From contig NZ_CP073346.1 in the NCBI RefSeq assembly GCF_024397895.1, positions 4,154,001 through 4,218,000 on the forward strand: a stretch of DNA of 64,000 bases. Direction: 5' to 3'. Source of the stretch: Pseudomonas benzenivorans (GTDB taxonomy: Bacteria; Pseudomonadota; Gammaproteobacteria; Pseudomonadales; Pseudomonadaceae). The first letter of the stretch is position 1. Each line of letters starts with the position of its first letter. Both the position numbers and the translations under genes were made by a program. The notes beneath the pieces are model-generated. The model was not told the origin of the DNA, did no database searches, and saw only the letters and a list, made by a program, of their open reading frames with translations. Of this stretch, positions 62,705 through 64,000 are shown one piece after another.

Positions 62705-64000
62705 TAAACAAGAACGCACGCGCGGCGAGCTGCTGCTGCAGATTTCCGACCTGCACATCGAAGGGCAGAGCGGCGAGATCTGGCAACCGATCGTCAAGGG
62801 CGTCGACCTCAGCCTGCACCGGGGAGAGGTGCTGGGGCTGATCGGCGAGTCGGGCGCAGGCAAGTCGACCATCGGCCTGGCGGCCATGGGCTACGAGCGG
62901 CCTGGCTGCCGGATCAGCAGCGGCAAGATCCTGTTCGACGGCGTCGACCTGGCCCAGTTGCCGGTAGAGCAGAAGCGCAAGCTCTGGGGCTCGCGCATCG
63001 CCTATGTGGCGCAGTCCGCCGCGGCGTCCTTCAACCCCGCGCACACCCTGATCGACCAGTATGCCGAGACCGCCGTGCTGCACGGGGTGATGAGCGAGGC
63101 CGAGGCGCGCGCCGACGCGGTGGACCTGTACCGGCGCCTGCGCCTGCCCGATCCGGAACGGATCGGCCTGCGCTATCCCCACCAGGTCTCCGGTGGCCAG
63201 CTGCAGCGGGCGATGACGGCCATGGCCATGGCCTGCCGTCCCGACCTGATCATCTTCGACGAGCCGACCACGGCCCTGGATGTGACCACCCAGATCGAGG
63301 TGCTGGCGGCCATTCGCGATCTGGTCCAGCAGTTCGGCACCGCCGCCATCTATATCACCCACGACCTCGCGGTGGTGGCGCAGATGGCCGACCAGATCAA
63401 GGTGCTGCGCCACGGCCTGACCGTCGAGGAGTCGGACACCCGGAGCATGCTCGCCGACCCGAAGATGCCCTACACCAAGACGCTGTGGGCGGTGCGCTCG
63501 CTGCAGCGTGAGCCGAAGGAGCGGCCGGTGGACCAGCCGCTGGTCAAGGTCAGCGATGTGCATGCCGCCTACGGCCCGCTGAAGGTGCTGCAGGACGTTT
63601 CCCTGAACATCCACAAAGGCTCCACCGTGGCGGTGGTCGGCGAATCCGGGTCGGGCAAGTCGACCCTGGCGCGGGTGCTCACCGGTCTGCTGCCGCCGAC
63701 CCAGGGCGAGGTGCTGTTCCAGGGCCAGGCACTGGCCGGCGACTATCGCCAGCGGCGCAAGGATTCGCTGCGGCACATGCAGATGATCTACCAGATGCCG
63801 GACACAGCGCTCAATCCGCGCCAGCGCATCGGCGACATCATCGGCCGCCCCCTGGAGTTCTACCTGGGCCTCAAGGGCCAGGCCCGGGAGCAGCGGGTGC
63901 GCGAGCTGCTCGAGCAGATCGAGCTGGAGCCCAACAGGTTTATCGACCGCCTGCCGGGCGAGCTCTCGGGGGGGCAGAAGCAACGCATCTGCATCGCCCG
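62694..64000 (+). CDS. ABC importer ATPase, fused DppD-DppF type (3' partial)
   Basis: This frame is open to the right edge of the window. The first nucleotide-binding domain (residues ~15-265) has LIGESGAGKSTIGLA, signature VSGGQLQRAMTAMAM, LIIFDEPTTALD and the switch His (ITHDLAV). A second domain starts near residue 280 with VVGESGSGKSTLARVL and reaches the signature LSGGQKQRICIAR at the edge. A single polypeptide thus carries both ATPases, as in YejF/GsiA-type importers. Start ATG 62694 gives MSIDKQERTRGE. Confidence 0.94.
   Translation, partial: MSIDKQERTRGELLLQISDLHIEGQSGEIWQPIVKGVDLSLHRGEVLGLIGESGAGKSTIGLAAMGYERPGCRISSGKILFDGVDLAQLPVEQKRKLWGSRIAYVAQSAAASFNPAHTLIDQYAETAVLHGVMSEAEARADAVDLYRRLRLPDPERIGLRYPHQVSGGQLQRAMTAMAMACRPDLIIFDEPTTALDVTTQIEVLAAIRDLVQQFGTAAIYITHDLAVVAQMADQIKVLRHGLTVEESDTRSMLADPKMPYTKTLWAVRSLQREPKERPVDQPLVKVSDVHAAYGPLKVLQDVSLNIHKGSTVAVVGESGSGKSTLARVLTGLLPPTQGEVLFQGQALAGDYRQRRKDSLRHMQMIYQMPDTALNPRQRIGDIIGRPLEFYLGLKGQAREQRVRELLEQIELEPNRFIDRLPGELSGGQKQRICIA

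Overview
The window is high-GC DNA with the gene order and protein signatures of a Pseudomonas (gamma-proteobacterium, P. aeruginosa/P. putida-like lineage). A polar-flagellum and chemotaxis supercluster runs directly into the cytochrome c maturation operon, and uvrB, gltX and a duplicated tRNA-Ala/tRNA-Glu array follow further on. The left edge cuts fliI and the right edge cuts an ABC transporter ATPase gene.

Positions 1-28182 hold flagellar assembly and chemotaxis genes: fliI (partial) and fliJ; a partner-switching module hsbA-hsbR-hptB; fliK; fliLMNOPQR-flhB; flhA-flhF-fleN-fliA; cheY-cheZ-cheA-cheB; the second stator motC-motD; the array-positioning pair parC-parP; cheW; a DUF2802 membrane protein; a rhodanese; and, on the minus strand, a FliK-like protein with a stand-alone FlhB C-terminal domain. 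Sigma-54 promoter matches precede fliK, fliL and flhA. Four proteins (FliM, FliN, CheZ, CheA) share one short acidic motif that in FliM and CheZ is the known CheY-binding peptide. CheA carries it as four linker repeats where a P2 domain would be expected.

Positions 28323-35603 are a tightly coupled ccmABCDEFGHI operon that ends in a small predicted lipoprotein. Positions 35641-40302 hold a pirin, a MerR metal-type regulator, mlaA with an overlapping alpha/beta hydrolase gene, a GNAT acetyltransferase and a ComEA-like helix-hairpin-helix protein.

Positions 40303-45600 are more accessory in character: an MFS transporter with two operator-like repeats upstream; an IS481-family element inserted at the MFS stop codon (5-bp target duplication, transposase frameshifted by an apparent 11-nt deletion); a YeiH-type transporter divergent from a YeiE-type LysR regulator; and a tRNA-Asn whose 3' end, terminator and downstream DNA are duplicated 152 bp away.

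Positions 45602-53680 are housekeeping: aromatic/aspartate aminotransferase, uvrB, a LysR regulator, gltX, two identical tRNA-Ala(GGC)/tRNA-Glu(UUC) pairs, and a TetR regulator with a hydrolase.

Positions 53748-64000 look like a catabolic island: LysR regulator, GMC alcohol oxidoreductase, mandelate-racemase-type enolase-superfamily enzyme, aldehyde dehydrogenase, and then, behind its own sigma-54 promoter match, a peptide/opine-type ABC importer (Tat-like binding protein, two permeases, fused double ATPase). The gene content predicts uptake of an alcohol or sugar-acid-like compound and its stepwise oxidation. The substrate is not evident and this is the least explained system in the window.
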